Shown here piece after piece: positions 1 to 6,377 of a stretch of 17,235 nt of DNA. The notes under the pieces were generated by a model. The model had not been told where the DNA came from. It saw only the letters and a program-made list of their open reading frames with translations, and ran no database searches. Positions within the stretch are counted from its first letter, which is position 1. Every line of letters begins with the position of its first letter. Position numbers and translations under genes: made by a program. This stretch comes from an uncultured Asticcacaulis sp. (GTDB lineage Bacteria; Pseudomonadota; Alphaproteobacteria; Caulobacterales; Caulobacteraceae): positions 1 to 17,235 of the forward strand of contig CAMLLA010000031.1 in the NCBI GenBank assembly GCA_946480525.1. Direction: 5' to 3'.

Positions 1-60
1 ATTTGTGTGACAAAGTGCACTTATCCGGGCGCCCGTTCGCCGGTCCGCGAGACACTTGGC

Positions 61-1509
61 TTATGCTTCGACATCCTGCACGCCCCCCGGCAGACGAATC
101 CGCACCTTGAGCCCCCCCAGCGTCGAGCGGTCGAACTTCAGCGTTCCGCCATAGGCGCGCACCAGTTCATCGACGATCGAAAGGCCAAGACCTGTTCCTG
201 GCACGCTTTCGTCCAGACGCGCGCCGCGTTTCAGCACCTCGTCGAAGCGCGCTTCGTCAAGGCCCGGGCCATCGTCCTCAATGTTGAGCGCCAGGACGTG
301 TTCGGCCTCGGAAAACTCGGCGGTGATGCGGACGCGGTGCTTGCACCAGATACAGGCGTTTTCCAGCAGGTTGCCGGCGATTTCCTGCAAGTCCTGCTTC
401 TCGCCGCGGAACATCAGCGTCTCGGGGGCACGCCAGTCGATGACCACACCCTTGTCGTGGAAGACCTGCTCCAGCATGACGGCCAGTTCGTCCAGCACCG
501 GCTCGACCTGGGTACGCTCGCCCATGGACTGGGCGCGGGCGGTGGCGCGGGCGCGACGCAGGTGGTGATCGACCTGGGCGCGCATGGCTTCGGCCTGCTT
601 GCGTACCATCTCGTTCAGTGGTCCGCCGTCATTACCGGCCGCCGTCAGCAACACCGACAGCGGCGTCTTCAGTGCATGCGCCAGGTTGCCGACGTGCATG
701 CGCTGGCGCTCCATCATCTCCTGCGAATCGTCGAGGAAGGCGTTCATCTGGCGTGCCACCGGCGTAATTTCGGCCGGATAGGTCTTGAGCAGGCGTTGCT
801 GCTCGCCGCGCTGGATGGCGGCGATCTCGCCGGTCAGGTCGAACAAGGGACGCAGGCCGAAACGGACCTGGAAATAGATGGCCAGCAAGGAGCCGATCGC
901 CAGCAACAGCAAGGCCAGGGTGGTCATCAGCGCGAAGGTCTCGACCTGCTTGTCCATTGGCCGGCGATCTTCGGCGGCGACGAAGACAAAGGCGCGACCG
1001 TCGATCATCGAGAAGATGGCCGCTACGCGCAACGCTTCTCCCTGCGGACCGAAGCTGTTGTAGAAAACCGGCTTGCCAGATCCTTCCCGCACCTCATTGA
1101 CGACCTCGGCGGGGATCGGAATACGGGCATTCCACAGCGAGCGCGAACGCGCCGGATCGCTGATCCTGCCATCCTTTGCGATCTCGCTGACCTGCCAGTA
1201 GAGGCCGGAATAGACGCGATTGGTGCGCGTATCGAAGAAGGGCGGCGTGACAATACGGCCGTCGCTGGCGACATCCGTATCGACGTAGAGGTTGTCGGCA
1301 ATCTGTCCGACCCCAAGTTCGAACCGCCGCAACGCCGTCTCGTGGAAATAGTAGGTCAGGGCAATGCCGGTCATGACCAGCATGAAGATAAACCAGGCCG
1401 CGGCCAGCCGGATCAGCCGCCCGACCAGCGAATTGCTGCGGCTGGTGACAAGGCGCCAGAATCCGCGCAGACGTTCCGTCTCTTTTGCGAGCGGCGCTGG
1501 GTCGGTCAT
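61..1509 (-). CDS. Sensor histidine kinase, FeuQ/PhoQ-like, two TM segments
   Basis: This is an inner-membrane sensor kinase of 482 residues that should phosphorylate the response regulator encoded just upstream. Visible parts are TM1 at about 33-53, a periplasmic sensor of about 140 residues, TM2 at about 193-214, a HAMP-like linker, the H-box NLAHALKTPL with phospho-acceptor His278, an N-box around Asn380-Asn384, the G1 motif DDGPG at 412-416 and the G2 motif GTGLGL at 438-443. The H-box wording (AHALKTPL) is that of the PhoQ/FeuQ group. I chose the ATG at 1507-1509 because it follows the regulator stop by 16 bp; a longer reading from 1599 would run back through the regulator's 3' end and has no support. 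The order PepSY-like protein, regulator, kinase resembles rhizobial feuN-feuP-feuQ, where a small periplasmic protein restrains the kinase. The signal is unknown. Confidence 0.93.
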   Translation of the reverse strand: MTDPAPLAKETERLRGFWRLVTSRSNSLVGRLIRLAAAWFIFMLVMTGIALTYYFHETALRRFELGVGQIADNLYVDTDVASDGRIVTPPFFDTRTNRVYSGLYWQVSEIAKDGRISDPARSRSLWNARIPIPAEVVNEVREGSGKPVFYNSFGPQGEALRVAAIFSMIDGRAFVFVAAEDRRPMDKQVETFALMTTLALLLLAIGSLLAIYFQVRFGLRPLFDLTGEIAAIQRGEQQRLLKTYPAEITPVARQMNAFLDDSQEMMERQRMHVGNLAHALKTPLSVLLTAAGNDGGPLNEMVRKQAEAMRAQVDHHLRRARATARAQSMGERTQVEPVLDELAVMLEQVFHDKGVVIDWRAPETLMFRGEKQDLQEIAGNLLENACIWCKHRVRITAEFSEAEHVLALNIEDDGPGLDEARFDEVLKRGARLDESVPGTGLGLSIVDELVRAYGGTLKFDRSTLGGLKVRIRLPGGVQDVEA

Positions 1510-1525
1510 AACGCCGCCCCAGCCT

Positions 1526-2206
1526 TCACAGGTTTTCGACTTCGCCGTGCAGCGGCTTGAGGCGATAGCCCAGTCCGCGGACCGTTTCGATACGGTCATT
1601 ACCTATCTTCTTGCGCAGCCGGCCCATGAACACTTCGATGGTGTTGGAATCGCGGTCGAAATCCTGATCGTACAGATGCTCGACCAGTTCGGTGCGCGAG
1701 ATCACCCGGTTCTGGTGCAGCATCAGATAGTGCAGCAGCCTGTATTCCAGCGAGGTCAGACGCAGCGGTTCGCCGTTAACCGAGGCGCGCGCGGCGCGCG
1801 GATCGAGCCTGAGGCCACCACAAGTCAAAAGCGGCTGGGCGTGGCCGGCGGCGCGGCGTACCAGGGCACGCAGGCGCGCCAGCAATTCCTCGGTATGGAA
1901 GGGCTTGGTCAGGTAGTCGTCGGCGCCGGCGTCGAAGCCCGACACCTTGTCGCTCCACGCGCCGCGCGCGGTCAGGATCAGGACGGGCGTCGTCTTGCCT
2001 TCGCGCCGCCACCGTTCCAGCACCGACACGCCATCGATCTTGGGCAGGCCGAGGTCGAGGATGATGCAGTCGTAAGGTTCGGTGTCGCCCAGGAAATGAG
2101 CTTCCTCGCCATCGGGCGCATGGTCCACGACATAGCCGGCGTCACTGAGAGAGGCCTTCAATTGACGCGACAGATCGGGATCGTCTTCAGCAAGCAGAAT
2201 ACGCAA
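1526..2206 (-). CDS. OmpR/PhoP-family DNA-binding response regulator
   Basis: This 226-residue transcription factor is the partner of the downstream kinase. The receiver domain (about 1-115) shows the acidic pair Asp8/Asp9, phospho-acceptor Asp51 in LDLGLP, Thr79 and Lys101 in the TKPF motif. The C-terminal winged-helix (about 127-222) carries the usual SLEYRLLHYL and RxxTVRGLGYRL elements of OmpR/PhoB-type regulators. The start is a TTG at 2204-2206: it aligns with the canonical MRILLAEDD beginning, and AAGGA lies about 11 nt upstream. It follows the PepSY-like gene by 18 bp, so the three genes are one transcription unit. The nearest described relatives by layout are FeuP and PhoP; orthology is inferred, so no symbol is given. 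Confidence 0.94.
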   Translation of the reverse strand: MRILLAEDDPDLSRQLKASLSDAGYVVDHAPDGEEAHFLGDTEPYDCIILDLGLPKIDGVSVLERWRREGKTTPVLILTARGAWSDKVSGFDAGADDYLTKPFHTEELLARLRALVRRAAGHAQPLLTCGGLRLDPRAARASVNGEPLRLTSLEYRLLHYLMLHQNRVISRTELVEHLYDQDFDRDSNTIEVFMGRLRKKIGNDRIETVRGLGYRLKPLHGEVENL

Positions 2207-2224
2207 TTCGAATTCTTTCCTTGA

Positions 2225-2638
2225 TTATCTTTCGCCGACAATGCGGCCGGAATCGGCATCGACCAGCAGGTCGACGCGGCCGTTCGGCGTCGCAACACGC
2301 ACCCAGAAGATTGAGCCGCTTTGCTGGCCGGCATCCAGGACCCGCCCGCGGCTCGAGGCGATAGACATGGCGCGATTTATGCGGCCGTCATTGCGGTCTT
2401 CGCGCCGGTCATTGCCGCCGCGATTGTCGTCGCGGCTATCCCGCCAGTTGCTGCCGCCATTATTATTGCCACGATCCTCACGGTCATCGCGGTCGCGGCG
2501 GCGCCGGTCCTGGTCGCCGCCAATCCTGACGACCACCGCGGCTTCCGCTCCCTGCACCAGATCGCGCAAGGTCTCAGCCTGCGCGCCTACCGGGGCGACA
2601 GTCAGAGCCAGACAGAAAAGAGCGATAATCCGTTTCAT
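2225..2638 (-). CDS. Small secreted PepSY-like protein, first gene of the two-component operon
   Basis: This 137-residue exported protein has a clear signal peptide (residues 1-21, ending GAQA before ETL). The middle (about 42-86) is low-complexity, almost only Arg, Asp, Asn and Gly. The C-terminal 50 residues (about 87-137) read like a single PepSY unit, with the ending LLVDADSGRIVGER typical of that fold. PepSY proteins next to PhoP/FeuP-type systems are commonly periplasmic modulators; FeuN in rhizobia inhibits its kinase. That role here is an inference from position and fold. An upstream in-frame start at 2743 would add 35 residues before the signal peptide and cross the promoter, so I reject it. 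The ATG at 2636-2638 has no good ribosome binding site, and the predicted -10 element ends 7 bp before it, pointing to a leaderless mRNA. Confidence 0.85.
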   Translation of the reverse strand: MKRIIALFCLALTVAPVGAQAETLRDLVQGAEAAVVVRIGGDQDRRRRDRDDREDRGNNNGGSNWRDSRDDNRGGNDRREDRNDGRINRAMSIASSRGRVLDAGQQSGSIFWVRVATPNGRVDLLVDADSGRIVGER

Positions 2639-2645
2639 GTTCCCG

Positions 2646-2680
2646 ACAATAGGACCGCCGACCTGAACCTTAGCTGAACA
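2646..2680 (-). promoter_or_regulatory. Operon promoter with direct repeat TGTTCA-N5-GGTTCA
   Basis: On the minus strand the repeat TGTTCA-N5-GGTTCA (2680 to 2664) is followed after 12 bp by a -10-like TATTGT (2651 to 2646), and the ATG begins 7 bp later. A hexamer repeat with 5-bp spacing placed 12 bp before the -10 is the architecture of PhoP-activated promoters. The same bases also satisfy GTTC-N7-GTTC, the LexA box of alphaproteobacteria. Autoregulation by the operon's own regulator is the simpler reading; SOS control cannot be excluded from sequence alone. Confidence 0.55.
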
Positions 2681-2722
2681 GCACAGCCAGACATAGCCCG
2701 GCGCGCAAAAAAGTCTCGACCC

Positions 2723-2740
2723 TTGTCTTGCATAAGACAA
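2723..2740. repeat. Perfect inverted repeat upstream of the PepSY operon
   Basis: The arms TTGTCTT and AAGACAA are perfectly complementary with a 4-base spacer. The site lies about 85 bp before the PepSY start and 90 bp after the dnaJ-like stop. It could be an upstream operator. Alternatively, on the minus strand, it is a weak terminator for the dnaJ-like gene, since six T follow about 10 nt downstream (forward A-run at 2707-2712). The stem is AT-rich for this genome, which favours a protein-binding site. Confidence 0.4.
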
Positions 2741-2780
2741 CACAAAAACAAAGAGTTAGAGCGTTGTCATTATATGACGC

Positions 2781-2811
2781 CCTGTTTTTTGAAAAAAATT
2801 CGCCCAACAGG
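2781..2811. repeat. Spaced inverted repeat just after the dnaJ-like stop
   Basis: CCTGTT at 2781-2786 and AACAGG at 2806-2811 are complementary across a 19-base AT-rich interior made of T and A runs that can also pair. A second small palindrome, GTCAT-TAT-ATGAC, lies next to it at 2766-2778. Position immediately downstream of a minus-strand gene suggests a transcription end structure, but there is no GC-rich stem with a clean U-tract. Confidence 0.25.
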
Positions 2812-2829
2812 AGAACCGACGAAGCGGAA

Positions 2830-3822
2830 TCACTTCCTCCGCATGCCCGGCGCATAGGGCGCCTCGGCCCGCCAGCGCTCGGCAAGCGCCATCAGTTCCC
2901 GGCGGATATCCTCCGGCATTTTTTCCGACTGCCCATCCGGCATGGCGATGGCAATGTGCGCGAACAGGTCGCCGCGCTCATTGTCCTTGTGGAAGGCGCC
3001 TCTGCCCTTCAGGCGCAAAGTCGCGCCCGAATTCGTGCCTGCGGCGATGTTGACGCTGACCGGCCCATCCGGTGTCGGCGCCTGAACCTTGCCGCCCAGC
3101 AGCGCGTCCGGCAGAGATACAAACAGGTCCATATGCAGGTCGTTGCCTTCCAGCCGGAAGATCGGATGCTCCTTGACCCGCAGCTCTATCATGGCGTCGC
3201 CGGGCGAACCGCGGCCGCCGGGCGCGGGCGAGCCCTGCCCTTTCAACCGAAGCATCTGGCCGTCGCGCGCGCCCTTGGGAATATTGACGTCGACCGTGCG
3301 CCCGTCCGAAAACAGGACGCGGCGCGTATTGCCGACGATGGTGTCGAGGAGGTCGATATCCAGCTTGATCTTGACGTCATTGCCTTTGGCCGGAGGCGCC
3401 GAGCCGAACGGCGAACCGCCAAAGCCGCCCGCACCGGCACCCGCGCCGCCGCCGCGCCGGCCGCCCGCGCCGAACATATCGAAGATGTCTTCGAAATCCA
3501 TGCCTTCAAAGCGGCCGCCGGCGCCGCCGAAGCCACCACTGCCACCACCGAAACCGCCGCCCGGTCCGGCGCCGCCGCCAAAGCCGCGATAAATGTCGCG
3601 GCCGTCGGCGTCGATCTCGCCACGGTCGAAGCGTTTGCGCTTGTCGGCGTCCTTCAGGAAATCATAGGCGGCCGTGATGCGCTTGAAGCGTTCTTCGGTC
3701 GCCTTGTTGCCCTTGTTCTGGTCGGGATGCAGTTCCTTGGCCAGCTTGCGGAACGCTTTTTGGATTTCAGCATCGCTGGCGCCGCGCGTGACGCCCAGTT
3801 CAACATAAGGGTCATTAGCCAC
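2830..3822 (-). CDS. Class-B J-domain co-chaperone (CbpA/DnaJ-like)
   Basis: This 330-residue cytoplasmic co-chaperone should stimulate Hsp70 (DnaK) ATP hydrolysis and hand over unfolded clients. The J-domain spans about 3-68 with the HPD motif at 32-34. It is followed by a long Gly/Phe-rich stretch (about 79-142) with an acidic FEDIFDMFG segment. Then come two beta-rich client-binding domains typical of the DnaJ C-terminal fold, with the VNIPKGARDGQMLRLKGQG block. There is no zinc-binding CxxCxGxG cluster, so it is a type II (CbpA-like) protein rather than DnaJ itself. I chose GTG at 3820-3822 as the start: it sits directly before the J-domain and an AGGAGG lies 12 nt upstream. The ATG at 3876 would place 18 residues of non-J-domain sequence across that Shine-Dalgarno. 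Confidence 0.9.
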   Translation of the reverse strand: MANDPYVELGVTRGASDAEIQKAFRKLAKELHPDQNKGNKATEERFKRITAAYDFLKDADKRKRFDRGEIDADGRDIYRGFGGGAGPGGGFGGGSGGFGGAGGRFEGMDFEDIFDMFGAGGRRGGGAGAGAGGFGGSPFGSAPPAKGNDVKIKLDIDLLDTIVGNTRRVLFSDGRTVDVNIPKGARDGQMLRLKGQGSPAPGGRGSPGDAMIELRVKEHPIFRLEGNDLHMDLFVSLPDALLGGKVQAPTPDGPVSVNIAAGTNSGATLRLKGRGAFHKDNERGDLFAHIAIAMPDGQSEKMPEDIRRELMALAERWRAEAPYAPGMRRK

Positions 3823-3844
3823 TGTGGTAAAAGTCCTCCTGCGC

Positions 3845-3857
3845 GACAAATTTTGTC
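3845..3857. promoter_or_regulatory. Palindrome next to the dnaJ-like ribosome binding site
   Basis: GACAAA-T-TTTGTC is a perfect 13-bp palindrome. On the minus strand it lies a few bases upstream of the AGGAGG of the dnaJ-like gene, and a TTGAAA that could be a -35 element lies just upstream of it. It may be an operator or a small 5'-leader hairpin. No convincing -10 element is seen. Confidence 0.3.
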
Positions 3858-3897
3858 CTACAGAGAAACTTTTCAAGAGGCAAGCGCGGCAAATGCG

Positions 3898-4668
3898 TCA
3901 GCGCAGTTCGATCCAGACCGGCGCGTGATCGCTGGTCTTGTCCCAGCCACGCACATGACGGTCGACTTCCGCACGTTTAAGCCGCTTTGCCACCTTTGGA
4001 CTGAGCAGCAGGTGGTCGATCCTGAGGCCGGCATTGCGCTCCCAGCGTTTGCGCAGATAGTCCCAGAAGGTATAGATCCGCTCGTCCGGATGCCGCTTGC
4101 GCAGAGCGTCGGTCCAGCCCTGCGCCATCAGTCCGGCAAAAGCATCGCGAACCTCGACGCGAAAAAGGGCGTCGTCCAGCCATCGTTCAGGCGCGTAGAC
4201 GTCGAGATCGGTCGGCATGACATTATAATCACCTGCCAGAACCACCGGGGCGCCGCTGTCGAGCAGCTCCTGCGCATGACGCTTCAACCGGTCGAACCAG
4301 CGCAGCTTGTAATCAAACTTCGGGCCGGGCCAGGGGTTGCCGTTCGGCAGGTAAAGACACCCGATCAGGACGCCGCTGATGGCGGCCTCGATGTAGCGGC
4401 TGTGCAGGTCTTCCGCTTCGCCTGGAAGACCGCGGCGGGTCTCTACCGGCTCTTTCCCTCGCGCCAGTATCGCGACGCCATTCCACGACTTCTGCCCCTG
4501 CCAGATGGCGCCATATCCCGCGTCTTCCAGCGCCTTTGCCGGAAACTTTTCATCGGGCGCCTTCAGCTCCTGGAGGCAGACGGCGTCGGGCTTCGCTTCG
4601 TCCAGCCAGCGCAGCAGAACCGGCAAACGACCGTTCACGCCGTTGACATTGTAGGTGGCGATTTTCAT
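3898..4668 (-). CDS. xthA: Exodeoxyribonuclease III (AP endonuclease family)
   Basis: This 256-residue DNA repair enzyme should cleave DNA 5' to abasic sites and remove 3' blocking groups, with 3'-5' exonuclease activity. The full set of EEP-family active-site residues is visible: Asn7 in TYNVNG, metal ligand Glu34 in LQELK, Tyr106 in YLPNG, Asp147 and Asn149 in GDYNV, Asp218 in RIDHL, and Asp247/His248 in the closing SDHAPV. Length matches the family. The start is the ATG at 4666-4668, giving the standard MKIATYNVNG; an in-frame start 20 residues earlier adds an Arg-rich tail not expected for the family. It lies 72 bp after the YcgN-like gene and 75 bp before the dnaJ-like gene, all in one direction. 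Some alphaproteobacteria carry more than one xth paralogue, so the symbol is by family. Confidence 0.93.
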   Translation of the reverse strand: MKIATYNVNGVNGRLPVLLRWLDEAKPDAVCLQELKAPDEKFPAKALEDAGYGAIWQGQKSWNGVAILARGKEPVETRRGLPGEAEDLHSRYIEAAISGVLIGCLYLPNGNPWPGPKFDYKLRWFDRLKRHAQELLDSGAPVVLAGDYNVMPTDLDVYAPERWLDDALFRVEVRDAFAGLMAQGWTDALRKRHPDERIYTFWDYLRKRWERNAGLRIDHLLLSPKVAKRLKRAEVDRHVRGWDKTSDHAPVWIELR

Positions 4669-4740
4669 GGCTGCATTGAACGCCGCGCGCCGTAAGCGCG
4701 AAACATGGCAGGCGCGCCGCAATGTCAAACACGAATAAGA

Positions 4741-5262
4741 TCAGGCAGGGGACTTTTCCGGCGGGTCGTCGTCGATATCGCATGGCCAGTCCGAACGGTC
4801 CTCGCTCAGGTCCCATGCGGCGAAGTCCAGCGCGTCTTCGACATCCGGCAGGGCCACTTCGGAAATCGTCTGGCCGCGCACCGATACGCCCGCCCGGTGC
4901 ACGGTTTCGCGATCGCCGGTGATCAGATGGTGCCAGCGCGGCAGGGGCTTGCCTTCGTGCAGCCGGCGATAGGCGCAGGACATGGGCATCCACTCCAGCG
5001 CCTCGATATTACCGGGCGTCAGCTTGATGCAGTCCGGCACGTACTTTTTGCGGTTGGCGTAATCTGAACAGCGGCACAGGTCGCTATCGAACAGCTTGCA
5101 GTGGACACGGGTCGGAATAACCTCCAGCGTATCCTCGTCCTCGAACCGCACCAGGCAGCACAGGCCGCAGCCATCGCACAGGGATTCCCACTCCTGCGCG
5201 TTCATCTGCGCAAGAGTCTTGGTTTCCCAGAAGGGTTTAACGGGCGCGGCACTGTCACTCAT
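4741..5262 (-). CDS. YcgN/UPF0260 family cysteine-cluster protein
   Basis: This 173-residue protein matches the UPF0260 (YcgN) group within the YkgJ zinc- or iron-cluster families. Nine cysteines are visible in the N-terminal two thirds: the CDGCGLCC cluster (C29, C32, C35, C36), then C55, C63, C65, C78 and C96. The C-terminal part is acidic. The PRWHHLITGD block near 108-117 is characteristic of the family. No biochemical role is established; metal binding is inferred from the cysteine pattern. The ATG at 5260-5262 has no Shine-Dalgarno, but a good sigma-70 promoter ends exactly one -10 spacing before it, so the mRNA is probably leaderless. Confidence 0.92.
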   Translation of the reverse strand: MSDSAAPVKPFWETKTLAQMNAQEWESLCDGCGLCCLVRFEDEDTLEVIPTRVHCKLFDSDLCRCSDYANRKKYVPDCIKLTPGNIEALEWMPMSCAYRRLHEGKPLPRWHHLITGDRETVHRAGVSVRGQTISEVALPDVEDALDFAAWDLSEDRSDWPCDIDDDPPEKSPA

Positions 5263-5268
5263 TGCGGC

Positions 5269-5296
5269 TATATAGTCTGCCGCGCCCGAATATCAA
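5269..5296 (-). promoter_or_regulatory. Sigma-70-like promoter for the YcgN-like gene, leaderless geometry
   Basis: On the minus strand TTGATA (5296 to 5291) and TATATA (5274 to 5269) are 16 bp apart, a good housekeeping promoter. Six bases separate the -10 from the ATG, so the expected +1 is the A of the start codon. This agrees with the absence of a ribosome binding site. Confidence 0.6.
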
Positions 5297-5303
5297 AATC
5301 AGA

Positions 5304-5498
5304 TCATGCAGGACGGCGTTTGACGACCAGCAGAGCCAGACCGGCCAAGGCAGCGATGCCCATGGCGGTGCCCGGGCGGCGGGCGATGAAGTCCTTTACC
5401 GGCGCCGGCAGCTTGTTGAGGTGTTCGGAAAAGGGCAGACCCTTGATTTCACGAGGCTGTTGCGAGGTATCCTTGACGGCGGTGTCGAGGGTTTGCAT
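5304..5498 (-). CDS. Small single-pass membrane protein of unknown function
   Basis: This 64-residue protein has a polar N-terminal half, a PAPVKDFIARRPG linker and one C-terminal hydrophobic segment (about 44-59, TAMGIAALAGLALLVV) ending in Lys-Arg-Arg. The architecture resembles the C-terminal anchor of DUF883/ElaB-type stress proteins, but the helical domain of those families is missing, so this is only a resemblance. Two ATGs are close together. I chose the second (5496-5498) because AAGGAG lies 9 nt upstream of it, while that same AAGGAG directly abuts the first ATG at 5505-5507. The gene ends 41 bp before the YcgN-like gene, and the YcgN promoter lies in that gap. Confidence 0.7.
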   Translation of the reverse strand: MQTLDTAVKDTSQQPREIKGLPFSEHLNKLPAPVKDFIARRPGTAMGIAALAGLALLVVKRRPA

Positions 5499-5596
5499 GG
5501 CGGTCATCTCCTTAAGTCACAACGATTGACCTCTCGACCCTAACACCGGAAGGAATAAGACCGCCGCGAAGGACACGGCCTGCGTTCGTCAGAATG

Positions 5597-5932
5597 TCAT
5601 AAGCCAGGCTGGGGTTTGCCAGAGCTGTCGACCCTGCCGCCGGGCTTGTTGGTGCCGTCGTCAAGCGCTTCGGCAGGTTGGCCATCCGGCCAGTCGGCGC
5701 TGGTCTTGCCGCCACCCGACAGGCCGGCGGCGATCACCGCCTTGGTCGCGCGCAAGGCTTCACCTTCGCTCAACGGCTGATCGCCGCGCGCCGGGCCCTG
5801 GACGGTCTTGTCGTCCGTGCCCTCCTCAGGAAACGGGTCCGGCTGGTTCTGAGCCTGCTGGCGTTCGGCGTGTTCGGCCACATCGACATCAGTCTCAGTG
5901 GCGCGGGTTTCGGTATTCACGGCGTCGGTCAT
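5597..5932 (-). CDS. Hypothetical charged 111-residue protein
   Basis: I do not recognise this protein. It is soluble-looking, without signal peptide or membrane segment, rich in Asp, Glu, Gln, Pro and Gly, and probably largely disordered. The only candidate ordered stretch is a short helix around residues 55-70 (SEGEALRATKAVIAAGL). Support for it being a real gene is a well-placed AAGGAG 6 nt before the ATG at 5930-5932 and a matching arrangement with the small membrane protein downstream. An overlapping reading frame at 5512-5715 has no such start signal. Small acidic proteins of this kind beside membrane peptides are common among general-stress genes of Caulobacterales, but no sigma-factor motif confirms that here. 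Confidence 0.65.
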   Translation of the reverse strand: MTDAVNTETRATETDVDVAEHAERQQAQNQPDPFPEEGTDDKTVQGPARGDQPLSEGEALRATKAVIAAGLSGGGKTSADWPDGQPAEALDDGTNKPGGRVDSSGKPQPGL

Positions 5933-6013
5933 GGCGATCTCCTTTGCCGAAAACCGTACGCCCGCCGGTATAAGAACGCGATATCGAGCTTAGGACGTAT
6001 GTGGCGCGACAAC

Positions 6014-6063
6014 ATCAACATATGTAGAGTTTCGGATTGACTCAAAACTCTACATATGTTGAT
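6014..6063. repeat. Large perfect inverted repeat, probable PadR operator
   Basis: The left arm at 6014-6032 and the right arm at 6045-6063 are perfectly complementary over 19 bases, with a 12-base spacer. Each arm contains the smaller palindrome ACATATGT. PadR-family repressors typically bind sites built from ATGT and ACAT half-sites, and the repeat ends 8 bp before the padR-like ATG. Two tandem dimer sites facing each other would block both the padR promoter and anything reading leftwards. Confidence 0.75.
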
Positions 6064-6065
6064 AT
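6037..6065 (+). promoter_or_regulatory. Promoter of the padR-like gene inside the inverted repeat
   Basis: TTGACT at 6037-6042 and TGATAT at 6060-6065 are 17 bp apart. The -35 falls in the repeat's spacer and the right arm fills the -35/-10 interval, so a repressor on the arm would exclude polymerase. Six bases separate the -10 from the ATG at 6072 and there is no Shine-Dalgarno, again suggesting a leaderless transcript. Confidence 0.55.
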
Positions 6066-6071
6066 CGCTTC

Positions 6072-6377
6072 ATGCCCAGACGCCCGAACATCTCCCTCCA
6101 GACCCGCACAGTCTTATCCGCCCTTTTCGCTCAGCCACAGGCCTGGCGCTATGGCTATGATCTGTCGAAGGAAACCGGGCTGAAATCCGGAACGCTCTAT
6201 CCGCTTCTCATTCGCCTGGCCGACCAGGGCCTGCTTGAGACGGAATGGCGCGAACCGCTTCAGCCGGGAAAACCGCCGCGCCACGCCTATCGCCTGACCG
6301 CGCAAGGCCAGGCACTGGCTGCCGAACGCGAAGCCGAAGCGCTTGCACCAACGGGCTTGCGGGAGGCGCAGGCATGA
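6072..6377 (+). CDS. PadR-family transcriptional regulator
   Basis: This 101-residue repressor consists almost only of the PadR winged helix: a helix-turn-helix region (about 8-45, including YGYDLSKETGLKSGTLYPLLIRL), a recognition wing with the EPLQPGKPPRHAYRLTAQG segment, and a short alpha-helical tail. The GTLYPLL core is diagnostic of PadR proteins. The C-terminal dimerisation helix is short, as in the small PadR-s2 type. The gene sits directly behind a perfect inverted repeat and shares ATGA with the next gene, so autoregulation of a two-gene unit is the natural inference. The inducer is unknown; PadR regulators often respond to phenolics, drugs or envelope stress. Confidence 0.93.
   Translation: MPRRPNISLQTRTVLSALFAQPQAWRYGYDLSKETGLKSGTLYPLLIRLADQGLLETEWREPLQPGKPPRHAYRLTAQGQALAAEREAEALAPTGLREAQA

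Noticed and set aside
26..35. Palindrome CGGGCGCCCG downstream of the kinase gene as a terminator
   Set aside because: There is no U-tract and such GC palindromes are common by chance here; the window edge prevents judging the context.
7..1560. A 517-codon plus-strand open frame opposite the histidine kinase
   Set aside because: It is the shadow of a kinase with intact H, N and G boxes.
2728..4695. A 655-codon plus-strand open frame opposite dnaJ-like and xthA genes
   Set aside because: It is antisense to two proteins with complete family motifs, has no recognisable domain, and long antisense open frames are expected at this GC content.
4723..4728. A consensus TTGACA (minus strand) upstream of xthA as its promoter
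   Set aside because: No acceptable -10 element lies 16-18 bp downstream (TGTTTC at 17 bp), so I did not call a promoter.
5512..5715. A 67-codon minus-strand frame overlapping the 111-residue hypothetical gene
   Set aside because: It has no ribosome binding site and overlaps the better supported frame at 5597-5932.
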